The notes beneath the pieces were generated by a model that was not told where the DNA came from, did not search any database, and worked only from the letters and a program-made list of their open reading frames with translations. Below, one piece after another: positions 16,470-23,991 of a stretch of 64,000 nt of DNA. Source of the stretch: Quatrionicoccus australiensis. GTDB taxonomy: Bacteria > Pseudomonadota > Gammaproteobacteria > Burkholderiales > Rhodocyclaceae. Within the stretch, counting starts at the first letter, position 1, and the number at the start of each line of letters is the position of its first letter. The position numbers were made by a program, and so were the translations under genes. Where the stretch lies: NCBI RefSeq assembly GCF_020510425.1, contig NZ_JAHBAH010000001.1, positions 4,011,001 to 4,075,000 of the forward strand, given 5' to 3'.

Positions 16470-16560
16470 TGGCTGGCTTTCCGGCGTTGGTTGCCGTTGT
16501 TGGTTGCGGCTACGGGGAGTGTGGTTCTTGTTTGGCGGTTGGGTTCCGCGCTGGCGGCGC

Positions 16561-17069
16561 GGGCGTACTTTCTTTTGCTTCGCCAAAAGATAGTAGCCAA
16601 AGAAAAGGCGACCCCCGGGTCGGCGCCCGCTGCGCGGGTTCCTTGCGCTACTCGGCTGGCCGGGCGGCTTGCTAAACTCGCCTTCGGCTCAGACAGACGC
16701 AAGCCGAAACCCCCGGCCAGCCTGCGTTGCTCAGCGCCTCTCAGGGGGACCCGAAAGGCGTCGCCGCCGAACCGGTAGAGATGGTTTTGGGTTGTTTCCA
16801 GCGGTCGACCGTTAAAAACAAGGCATTTCTTTTTTTCTTCCTGGGCAGAGCCGTCGTTCCGAGACGCCTTTCCGGGTCCCCATGTGGAGCGCCGAGCAAC
16901 GGAGCTGCTGGCGGAAAAAGCGCGAGGACTGTCTGAGGGGCGTAGCCCCGAGTTCCGCAGCGCCCGCCGGCAGCGAGTAGCGCAGGGAAGTCGGCAACGC
17001 CGACCGCGTAGCCTGGGGTCGCCTTTTCTTTGGCTACTTTCTTTTGGCGAAGCAAAAGAAAGTACGCCC
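16561..17069. repeat. Long inverted-repeat element inserted between cusB and cusA
   Basis: The outer arms 16561-16615 and 17015-17069 match at 54 of 55 positions as reverse complements (each contains GCTTCGCCAAAAG and CAAAGAAAAGGCGACCCC). The similarity continues inward more weakly to about 16775 and 16850 (GCGCTACTCG, ACTCG...CTCAGACAG and GGACCCG.AAAGGCGTC blocks recur in opposite orientation), so two about 220-bp units face each other around a 75-bp centre. The centre holds a SalI-core palindrome copy (16801). No transposase is encoded. It resembles GC-rich interspersed repeats common in Betaproteobacteria. From 17076 to 17220 there are further loose tandem units (CAAGAGCAGCATCC / CAGGAGCAACCGC). 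The whole 16470-17253 gap has no convincing gene. Confidence 0.8.
16801..16812. repeat. SalI-core palindromic repeat copy
   Basis: GCGGTCGACCGT followed by TAAAAACAAGGCATTTC. Same core-plus-A-run-plus-GGCATTT layout as the copy at 38078. It lies at the centre of the large inverted repeat. Confidence 0.6.
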
Positions 17070-17253
17070 GCCCGCAAGGCGGAAACATCACGCCAAGCAA
17101 GAGCAGCATCCTCCGTAGCCGAAACCAAGGCAAAGCCCGTCCGCAGGGTCGAATAATCACGCTCAACAGGAGCAACCGCTGCCGCAGGCGAGACGCCCCG
17201 CAGCGCGGAAGACCCCGGTAAAACTGTGTTCAAGAGAGAAAAACGGTGTGCCA

Positions 17254-18765
17254 TCACTTCCCCTCCAGGGAAGTCACCACCCATTCCCCCGGCTTCCTCT
17301 CAACAAACTCAAACCTGACTCCCGCCCCCGGCTTGAGCCCGGCCACCAGCGCCGGGTTCGCCAGTACGAAATCCATCTTCATTGCCGGCCACTTCAAGCT
17401 CGCCACCGGCTCATGCGAAATCGTCACCGTCCCGGCTGCGGCATCAATCGCGTTCAGGACGCCAACCGCCTGGTGCCCGACTGTCGCCGGTTTGGCCGCA
17501 GTCGCTTCGGGCGCCGCTTGCATGCCGCCCAGCGCGGCTTTCAGGTTGCTTTCCGCATCAATCAGGAAATTGGCTGCGGCAACCACCATTTCGCCTTCCC
17601 TGATCCCGTCCAGGATCTGCACGAATTCGCCGCCGCGCAGGCCAAGGCGCACATTTCGTGGTTCGAAGCGGCCTTCGCCGAGTTGCACGATGACCACCTG
17701 CTTGCTGCCGCTGTCGATGACCGCCGAGTTCGGCACGGTGACGACTTGCGTTGCGCCGGCGACCGGAATCTCCACTTCGGCGAACATCGCCGGCTTCAGG
17801 CGGCCTTTCGGGTTGGCCAGTTCGATGCGGACAGGGACCGTGCGTGTTGCGGCATTGAGCGTCGGGTACACATACGCGATGCGGCCAGCGAAAACCTCGC
17901 CCGGGTAGGCGTTGATTTTGATTTTTGCCTTCTGGCCGAGGTTGACCGCTGCGATGTCCTGCTCGAAAACGTCGGCCTGAACCCAGACGGCCGAGGTGTC
18001 GGCGATCTGGAACAGCGTGTCGCCGGGCATGAAGCGCATGCCCTGGATGGCCTTTTTCTCGGTGACGATGCCGTTTACCGGCGAGCGGAAGGTCAGCGTG
18101 CGTTTTGCGCTCCCCGAACTGGCCAGCGCCTTGACCTGTTCTTCGGAAATATCCCAGTTCTTGAGGCGTTGCAGGCTGGAATCGGCGAGCTGGCGCATTG
18201 CCGCCTGCGCTTCGCTGCCGGCTTCGTTCAGCTTGCCGACGCCTTGCGCGGCGATCGCGTATTCGCGCTGCGCCGAGACCAGTTCCGGGCTGTACACCTC
18301 GAACAGCGGCTGGCCGCGGCCGACCGGCTGGCCGGTGGTGTTGACGTGCAGGCGCTCGATGTAGCCCTCGAACTTGGCGGTCACCGTGTAGCTGCGGCTT
18401 TCGTCGATCTCGACACGGCCGCTGGCGCGCACTGTGCGGTCGAGCATCTGCAATTTGGCGGCTTCGACCTTGACACCCATTTTCTGGATTTTCTCGGCGC
18501 TGATTTTCAGGCCGCTGTCGGTGGCGGTGGCGTCTTCGCCTGCATAGACGGGGATGTAGTCCATCCCCATCTGGTCCTTTTTCGGCACCGGCGAGGTATC
18601 GGGCAAGCCCATCGGGTTGCGGTAGTAGAGCAGCTTTTTGGCCGGTTTTTGCCCGTCGACCGCTGCGGCGTTTTGCGGGCCGCTGCCGGTCGTCAGGTAG
18701 TGGCCACCGATGCCGCCGGCGGCGACGGCAACGAGCAGGGCGATCAGGGTGGGGCCGTTTTTCAC
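17254..18765 (-). CDS. cusB: CusB-type periplasmic adaptor with C-terminal CusF-like domain
   Basis: 503 aa periplasmic membrane-fusion protein linking CusA to CusC. The start is GTG at 18765 with GGAG 7 bp upstream, overlapping the cusC stop. Domains: N-terminal signal/anchor; heavy-metal-binding domain (YYRNPMGLPDTSPVPKKDQM); barrel-sandwich hybrid and hairpin; beta-barrel; membrane-proximal domain; then a C-terminal module (about residues 425-503) with SLKWPAMKMDFVLA, the W-x-x-M-x-M copper site of CusF. So a CusF-like chaperone domain is fused to the adaptor in addition to the free cusF upstream. Assignment is secure. Confidence 0.93.
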   Translation of the reverse strand: MKNGPTLIALLVAVAAGGIGGHYLTTGSGPQNAAAVDGQKPAKKLLYYRNPMGLPDTSPVPKKDQMGMDYIPVYAGEDATATDSGLKISAEKIQKMGVKVEAAKLQMLDRTVRASGRVEIDESRSYTVTAKFEGYIERLHVNTTGQPVGRGQPLFEVYSPELVSAQREYAIAAQGVGKLNEAGSEAQAAMRQLADSSLQRLKNWDISEEQVKALASSGSAKRTLTFRSPVNGIVTEKKAIQGMRFMPGDTLFQIADTSAVWVQADVFEQDIAAVNLGQKAKIKINAYPGEVFAGRIAYVYPTLNAATRTVPVRIELANPKGRLKPAMFAEVEIPVAGATQVVTVPNSAVIDSGSKQVVIVQLGEGRFEPRNVRLGLRGGEFVQILDGIREGEMVVAAANFLIDAESNLKAALGGMQAAPEATAAKPATVGHQAVGVLNAIDAAAGTVTISHEPVASLKWPAMKMDFVLANPALVAGLKPGAGVRFEFVERKPGEWVVTSLEGK

Positions 18766-20009
18766 AGGTCTTCTCCAAGCAGGCGTTCGAGGTCGGCCAG
18801 GCGCATTTGCTGGCTGGCCTGGGTGCGCAGCAGCGCCAGGCGGGCATTGCGGATCTGGCGCTGGGCGTCGAGCAGGGTGGCGAAATCGACCTTGCCGTTC
18901 TCGTAGCCGGCCAGTGCCGATTTGAAAGTCAGTTCGGCCTGCGGCAGCAGGCGGTCGCGGGTGATCCGTTCCGTGCCGTGCGCCGCTTCAAGATTGGCCA
19001 GCGTGCCGGCCAGTTCGCCGTGCAGGCGGTGGCCGAGCGCTTCCTGGCGCGCCGTCGCCGCTTCCAGCATGCGTTCGCTTTCGCGTTCCTGGCTGCGTCG
19101 GGTTTCCTGCTGCAGCGGCAGGTTCATTTCCAGCATCAGGCTCCAGGCATCGACCTTGTTGCCGACCTGCATCGGCGCCACGCCCAGCGTGAAGTCGGGG
19201 TAGCGGTTGCGGTAGGCCAGTTCGCGGCTCTTGCCAGCGCCGTCCACGCGCGCCTTTTCGGCGCCCAGCTGCGGGTTGGCGGCGCGCAGGCGTTCGTTCA
19301 GGCGTTCCGCATCGAGCCCGGCCGGCACGGGACGCAGCGCGGCCGGCTCGGCCAGCGCGGCGCGGTTGTCGCGGGCGAGCATGGCATTGATGAAGCCGGC
19401 GAGCTGCCGGTATTCGCTTTCCATGCCGAGCAGTTCGCTGTCCATGTTGCTGCGCTCCAACTGGGCGCGGATCGCGTCCTGCTGCGCGGCGAGGCCGGCG
19501 GTGTAGCGGACCTGGGCGATCTGCTCGAGCTGACGGGTCAGTGCGATGTTCTCGCGCACCAGCTTGAGCGTCTGGCCGGTCAGCCAGTATTGCGCGTAGA
19601 GGGTCTTGATGCGGTTGGCGACTTCGGCCCAGGTGTCGGCCGAACGCGCCGCAGCCTGCTCGGCTTCGGCGCTGGCGACCTCGCGCTTGAGATCGCGCTT
19701 GCCCCAGAAAGGCAGCGGCTGCATCAAGGTGTACTTGGTGTCGCCGACACCGGAAGGCGACAGGGTCGCGCTCTGGCTGCCGTTCTTGGTGATGTTTTCC
19801 AGTTCGATACGTAGCACCGGGTCGGGCAGGGCGCCGGCCGGCTGGATGCGTTCGCGTGCCGCTTCCGCTTCGAGGCGCGCCATGCGCAGATCGGCACTGT
19901 TGGCGCGGGCTGCGGCAAGCAACGATTCAACGCTGGTGCCAGGCAAGGTTTCACCGGCCATGGCCGGCTGCACCGTCAGGAGGAGGGCGAGTATCAGGCA
20001 GCGTGTCAT
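18762..20009 (-). CDS. cusC: CusC-like outer-membrane efflux protein (TolC family)
   Basis: Outer-membrane channel for the Cus tripartite pump. Start MTRCLILALLLTVQPAMA at 20009, a clean signal peptide with an AGG about 7 bp upstream; in-frame ATGs at 20015 and 20045 are possible, but the latter overlaps the previous gene. About 415 aa, shorter than E. coli CusC, and no lipobox is seen, as is common for this CusC subgroup (CzcC-like). It has long helical OEP repeats (ADLRMARLEAEAARERIQPA, then a LPFWGKRDLKREVASAEAEQ segment). Overlaps cusB by 4 bp. Efflux role is firm; metal range follows from cusA. Confidence 0.9.
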   Translation of the reverse strand: MTRCLILALLLTVQPAMAGETLPGTSVESLLAAARANSADLRMARLEAEAARERIQPAGALPDPVLRIELENITKNGSQSATLSPSGVGDTKYTLMQPLPFWGKRDLKREVASAEAEQAAARSADTWAEVANRIKTLYAQYWLTGQTLKLVRENIALTRQLEQIAQVRYTAGLAAQQDAIRAQLERSNMDSELLGMESEYRQLAGFINAMLARDNRAALAEPAALRPVPAGLDAERLNERLRAANPQLGAEKARVDGAGKSRELAYRNRYPDFTLGVAPMQVGNKVDAWSLMLEMNLPLQQETRRSQERESERMLEAATARQEALGHRLHGELAGTLANLEAAHGTERITRDRLLPQAELTFKSALAGYENGKVDFATLLDAQRQIRNARLALLRTQASQQMRLADLERLLGEDL

Positions 20010-20022
20010 GACCATGCCTATC

Positions 20023-20568
20023 TCAATGATGATGGCGTTTGCCATCGGCGTGAATATGCTCGCCCGGCAACAATGGTGAGGCTGCCGGAGGAGTTACCAG
20101 CGGCTCGTTTGTTGCTGCCTGCGGCTCGGCTTCTGCTGCAAGGGCGGTCGCTGATACGCCAATACCGTGCCGATAAACCATCTCGCCGCCTAGCCAGGCA
20201 GTGATGCCGACGCTGACTGACAGTGCCAGCAGGGCGAGCGTCAGGCTGCGCTGGCCAAATTTCCCAAAGCCATCCAGGAGAGCCGCGAGGATCAGCCCGG
20301 CAGTGCTGGCCAACGCCCAGTTGCGATGGCTGAGCATGACGAGATGTCCCGCCGCATCGTGCTCGACATTTTGGAAGGCCAGTCCGCCGAAAATTGCGGC
20401 CACAACTGCACCGCCTGCGGCCAGCCTGAGTAACAGGCGGGCCGTCGGCAGCAGTTGCGGATTGGCGGGGCGCAGGTAGGTGACTAGCAGCAATAGCGTG
20501 GCAGTGATGGTCAGGGCGATCGGAAAATGCACGATCGCGGGATGCCAGTTGGGAAGGATTTCCGGCAT
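20023..20568 (-). CDS. DUF2231-type membrane protein with His-rich C-terminus
   Basis: 181 aa. The N-terminus WHPAIVHFPIAL is the DUF2231 signature. Four predicted TM helices follow (IALTITATLLLLVTYL; LLRLAAGGAVVAAIFGGLAF; ALASTAGLILAALLDGF; TLALLALSVSVGITAWLGG) with conserved Gly-Gly-(E)-x-V-Y-(R)-H (GGEMVYRHGIGV). The tail is rich in His (HIHADGKRHHH), which may bind metal. It lies between cusF and cusC in the copper operon, 5 bp after cusF. DUF2231 proteins have no assigned enzymatic role; context suggests metal handling in the inner membrane. Confidence 0.85.
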   Translation of the reverse strand: MPEILPNWHPAIVHFPIALTITATLLLLVTYLRPANPQLLPTARLLLRLAAGGAVVAAIFGGLAFQNVEHDAAGHLVMLSHRNWALASTAGLILAALLDGFGKFGQRSLTLALLALSVSVGITAWLGGEMVYRHGIGVSATALAAEAEPQAATNEPLVTPPAASPLLPGEHIHADGKRHHH

Positions 20569-20573
20569 GTTGG

Positions 20574-20912
20574 CTACTTGGCCATTTCGTAGCGGCTGAC
20601 GATGGCGCTGCCACCTTTCATTTCCGCGGCAAAGCGGATCTTGTCGCCGGCCTTGAGCTTGTTCAGCCAGGTCTTGTCGGCAACGCCGAAGCTCATCGTC
20701 ATCGGCGGCATGCCGATACTGTCGAGCTGGCCGTGCTGGATGACGATTTCGCCGGCGGCCTTGTCGATTTTCCTGACCAGGCCGTCGCTCAGCGGTGCCG
20801 CCTGACCGGCTGCCGGCATCGCATGGTGGTCGTGCTGGGCCTGGGCAGGCAGGCTGACAGCAAGGAACGGGGCAAAGAGCAGGGCGGAAAGCAGGGAGAT
20901 AGTCGGGCGCAC
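20574..20912 (-). CDS. cusF: CusF-like periplasmic copper-binding protein
   Basis: 112 aa exported small OB-fold copper chaperone that hands Cu(I)/Ag(I) to CusB. Start is GTG at 20912, with AAGGA 7 bp upstream. A signal peptide (MRPTISLLSALLFAPFLAVS, cut near AQA-QHD) is followed by a His-Asp-His-His-Met motif at the mature N-terminus and the site IGMPPMTMSF. In E. coli CusF the first position of that site is a Trp that caps the metal by cation-pi interaction; here it is Met, a common family variant. First gene of the copper operon, 66 bp downstream of a perfect 28-bp palindrome. Confidence 0.9.
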   Translation of the reverse strand: MRPTISLLSALLFAPFLAVSLPAQAQHDHHAMPAAGQAAPLSDGLVRKIDKAAGEIVIQHGQLDSIGMPPMTMSFGVADKTWLNKLKAGDKIRFAAEMKGGSAIVSRYEMAK

Positions 20913-20977
20913 GGCGAATTCCTTATCAGCGTTGGTGATGCGGAATTTTCGTCGCTTGCGGGCAACAGGTGGCTGAC

Positions 20978-21005
20978 GCGAGGATTACAAGTTTGTAATC
21001 CTCGC
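20978..21005. promoter_or_regulatory. 28-bp perfect palindrome upstream of cusF, likely CusR/CopR-type box
   Basis: Arms GCGAGGATTACAA and TTGTAATCCTCGC separated by GT. The core TTACA-AGTT-TGTAA resembles the boxes bound by CopR/CusR/CzcR response regulators. It lies 66 bp upstream of the cusF start. Alternatively it may be a hairpin ending the upstream adaptor transcript (stop at 21040), but no T-run follows on the minus strand. Confidence 0.65.
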
Positions 21006-21039
21006 CTGCCGCTCCGGGCGCCGATCGGCGCCGGAAAAA

Positions 21040-22215
21040 CTAGGGCTGGCCGTTGTCGGCCGTTTTGGTCGATAGTGTGACCAAGTCGCCGTCCTTCAGT
21101 CCCTTCAGATTGCGCGCCACGATCGGCGTCTGATCGTCCAGGCCACCGAGGATTTCCACCCAGTCGTCGCGCGTGCGCCCGGTCGTGACTTCGAGCATTT
21201 CGATCTTGCCATCGGCGTCGACCGCCAGGACCTGGCTGCTCTTGCCCTGGCGCAGCAGGGCCGCGGATGGAATGACCAGCGCCTTGCTCTTGCCGAGATT
21301 GAAGCTGCCCGTCACGCTGAGGCCGGACTTCATGTCGGTGCCCTGCGGCAGGTCGACATAGACGTAGCCGTTGCGCGTTGCGATGTCGATGGTCGGCGAA
21401 ATGCGCCGCACGCGCCCCTTGATGTCGTTGCCGAGCGGGCTGTGGATGACGACTTCCTGGCCGGCGGCGAGCTTGAGCAGCATGTCGCCGCGCACTTCGG
21501 CGCGCCATTCGAGGCGGCCCTGGCGGATCAGCCGGAACAGTTCGCTGCCGCCCTGGACGATGCTGCCTTCGAGCGCCGAAGCCGATGAAATCAGGCCGTC
21601 GTCGGGGGCATTGACGGTGGCCAGCTCCATCTTGATCTGCTGCCGCTTGACCTGGGCGCGCGCCGCATTGAGGCGGGCTTCGGCGGTGTGCTTCTGCGTT
21701 TCGTAGAGGGTCAGTTCCTGCCGGCTGACGCCGCCCGACGGGGCCAGCCGGTTGGCCCGTTCCAGCGTCGCGCTGGCCTGGGCGAGCACGGCTTCGGCCT
21801 CGACGCGCTGCGCGTTGGCGACATCGAGATCGGTTTCGACACTGGCCGTGTCGAAGCGGGCCAGCACCTGGCCTTTCTTGACCAGGTCGCCCTCGTTGAC
21901 CAACACGCTGGCCAGACGCAGGCCGCTGACTTCGGTGCCGATCCGGCTTTCATGCCAGGGCATGACATTGCCGCTCGCCTCCAGGCGTTCCGGCCAGTTC
22001 TCGGTTTTGGCCCGCAGTACGGCGACCTGGCGTAGCGGCGCGGCCGGTTCGGCTTTGGCGGCGGCTGCCAGCGGTTTGGTGACGACGGGAATCTGGGCGG
22101 CGCCGGGCGGCGGGGTGAAGGGCGTGGCGCCGATCACCAGCGTGATCGGCAAGGCGAGGGCAGCGAGCAGCGCGGCGGCCTTGATGCGATTGCGGGGCGT
22201 ATTTGCGGGGAACAT
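21040..22215 (-). CDS. RND efflux periplasmic adaptor (AcrA/MexE family), orphan of its pump
   Basis: 391 aa periplasmic adaptor. ATG at 22215 preferred over an in-frame TTG at 22221. An N-terminal membrane segment (AAALLAALALPITLVIGA) precedes the lipoyl half-motifs (GTEVSGLRLASVLVNEGDLV with KKGQVLARFD), an alpha-helical hairpin (ANAQRVEAEAVLAQASATLE) and a beta-barrel domain. It is not of the heavy-metal class: there is no metal-binding N-terminal domain. It follows the outer-membrane factor by 7 bp. The inner-membrane RND pump normally found next is absent; the cus operon begins there instead. Confidence 0.88.
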   Translation of the reverse strand: MFPANTPRNRIKAAALLAALALPITLVIGATPFTPPPGAAQIPVVTKPLAAAAKAEPAAPLRQVAVLRAKTENWPERLEASGNVMPWHESRIGTEVSGLRLASVLVNEGDLVKKGQVLARFDTASVETDLDVANAQRVEAEAVLAQASATLERANRLAPSGGVSRQELTLYETQKHTAEARLNAARAQVKRQQIKMELATVNAPDDGLISSASALEGSIVQGGSELFRLIRQGRLEWRAEVRGDMLLKLAAGQEVVIHSPLGNDIKGRVRRISPTIDIATRNGYVYVDLPQGTDMKSGLSVTGSFNLGKSKALVIPSAALLRQGKSSQVLAVDADGKIEMLEVTTGRTRDDWVEILGGLDDQTPIVARNLKGLKDGDLVTLSTKTADNGQP

Positions 22216-22222
22216 GGGCAAC

Positions 22223-23752
22223 TCAATTCACGGGTGTGGTCCGGGCGCCGGCCGTTTCGATCGGCCGGGGCAGGGTGGGAGCGTACTGGGCGGCGCCGCC
22301 GGTGGCGCGGTTGAGCGCGACCCAGGCCTGCAGGCGTTCCTGCTGCACGCTGAGCAGGGTTTGCTGGGCGCTCAGCATGGCGCGGCGGGCGTCTTCGAGT
22401 TCGAGCAGATTGCTGGCGCCTTCGCGGTAGCGGATCTCGACCGAGTCGAAAAAGCTCTGGTACTGGTTGGCTGAGGTGCGGGCGTTTTCGGCGCGCTCGT
22501 GAGCGGCGGCGTAGCGGGTCAGGCCGTCTTCGACCTCCTGGATGGCGGCGCGCGTCTTTGCCTTGTAGTCGGCGAGCGCCTCGTCGTATTTCGATTTGGC
22601 CTGTTCGACCGCCGCCTGGCGCCGGCCGCCATCGAAAATCGGCAGGCTGAACGACGGCCCGAACGACCAGTTGCCGAGCGATACGCCGCTGCCGGCCGAA
22701 TAGCCGAGGGCGCCGTTCAGCGTCAGGCGCGGGTAGCGGTCGGCTTCGGCGACGCCGATGTTGGCCGATTCGGCGGCCAAACGACGCTCGGCGGCGCGGA
22801 TGTCGGGGCGCTGGGTGAGCGCCTGGCCGGGAATGGCGATGTCGAAATGGCGCGGCACCGGCAGGCGGTCGAGACCGGTCGGCTTGTCGGCGAGCGCCGT
22901 CATCAGCTCGGGCCGGGGAATGCCGGTCAGGCGGGTGAGCAGGTTTTCCTGGCGTTCGCAAAAGGCATGCGTCGCGGCGAGCTGGGTCTTCGCCTCGGCG
23001 ACCGAGGCGCGGCTGCGGATGGCCAGGTAGGGCGCGGTAAAGCCTTCGCGGACGCTGGCTGCGGTGAGCTTTTCGGTGGCCAGGCGCGAGGCGACGTCTT
23101 CGGCGCTGAGTGCTTCATACGATTGGCAGGCGCGGTAGCTCAGGTAGGCGTCGGTGACGTCGGCGGCGAGGCTGACCCGGACGTCGGCCAATGTGGCCAG
23201 CTGCGATTCGGTGCGGGCTTTGGCCGCTTCCTTGCCGCGCTGGACGGCGCCGAACAGGTCGATTTCCCAGGCGGCGCCGAGCGACAGCCAGCTCTGGTTG
23301 AAAATGCCGCCGGTGTTGTCGCTCTGGCTGGTGTCGTTGCCGGCGCCACCCTGCGCCGTGGGCAGGGCCGAGGCATTGCTCTGGGCGTAGAGGGCGCGCG
23401 ACTGGCTGACCCGCGCCAGCGCGGCTTCCAGGGTCGGGCTGGTGGTGAAGGCGGCGCCGACCAGACGGTCGAGCACCGGGTCGGCCAATTCACCCCACCA
23501 GTTGCCGGCTACGGCCTGCTTGTCGTCCGGCGCGACGTTTTCGCCGGTGGCATTGGTTTTCGAGGTCCATTGCTCGGGCACTTCGGTGCTGCTCAGGGTC
23601 GGCGCCACGTAATTCGGGCCGAGCAGGGTGCAGCCGGAGAGCAGGGCGAGGACACCGGCGCCCAGGCCGCTCCGGAGGCGACGGGCGCAGAACGGCGTCC
23701 GGACGGCCGACGCCGGAATTTGAGCGAAAAGCGGGAAGAGGTCGATGGCCAT
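22223..23752 (-). CDS. NodT-family outer-membrane efflux lipoprotein
   Basis: 509 aa from MAIDLFPLFAQIP; starts at 23788 or 23878 are also open, and no clear Shine-Dalgarno decides. The lipobox LLSGC (ALLSGCTLLGPNY) is typical of NodT/OprM outer-membrane factors. It has two OEP repeats with helices such as LEAALARVSQSRALYAQSNA and VSLAADVTDAYLSYRACQSY, and conserved GSGVSLGNWSFGPSFSLPIF. Paired with the adaptor downstream; together they need an inner-membrane pump not present here. The 239-bp gap to hsdM shows no other gene. Confidence 0.88.
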   Translation of the reverse strand: MAIDLFPLFAQIPASAVRTPFCARRLRSGLGAGVLALLSGCTLLGPNYVAPTLSSTEVPEQWTSKTNATGENVAPDDKQAVAGNWWGELADPVLDRLVGAAFTTSPTLEAALARVSQSRALYAQSNASALPTAQGGAGNDTSQSDNTGGIFNQSWLSLGAAWEIDLFGAVQRGKEAAKARTESQLATLADVRVSLAADVTDAYLSYRACQSYEALSAEDVASRLATEKLTAASVREGFTAPYLAIRSRASVAEAKTQLAATHAFCERQENLLTRLTGIPRPELMTALADKPTGLDRLPVPRHFDIAIPGQALTQRPDIRAAERRLAAESANIGVAEADRYPRLTLNGALGYSAGSGVSLGNWSFGPSFSLPIFDGGRRQAAVEQAKSKYDEALADYKAKTRAAIQEVEDGLTRYAAAHERAENARTSANQYQSFFDSVEIRYREGASNLLELEDARRAMLSAQQTLLSVQQERLQAWVALNRATGGAAQYAPTLPRPIETAGARTTPVN

Positions 23753-23991
23753 GGCTTGCTGTTCTGTGACGGCCCATGAAGTGTTCATTACGCGCTTAAC
23801 GCGCCAGAGCGGGAAGCGCCGACCATGGTGCCGGATTTTTGTTGCCGCAAGGTTGCCGCCTGACGCGGCAGATTTCAACAGGAGTTTTGCAACAGCGTGT
23901 ATCGGTGACAGTGGCGATACCGGCTGGGCGAATGCAGACGTAGCAAGTATCCTTACGCCCTCGCTGCCCGCCGTTAAAACTAAAACACTCC

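Noticed and set aside
16463..17284. Open frames across the inverted-repeat element in both directions
   Set aside because: They consist of repeat sequence, appear in mirrored form on both strands, and lack start signals. Treated as non-coding.
21017..21032. GGCGCCGATCGGCGCC dyad after the adaptor gene as a terminator
   Set aside because: Strong palindrome but no T-run on the relevant strand; function undecided.
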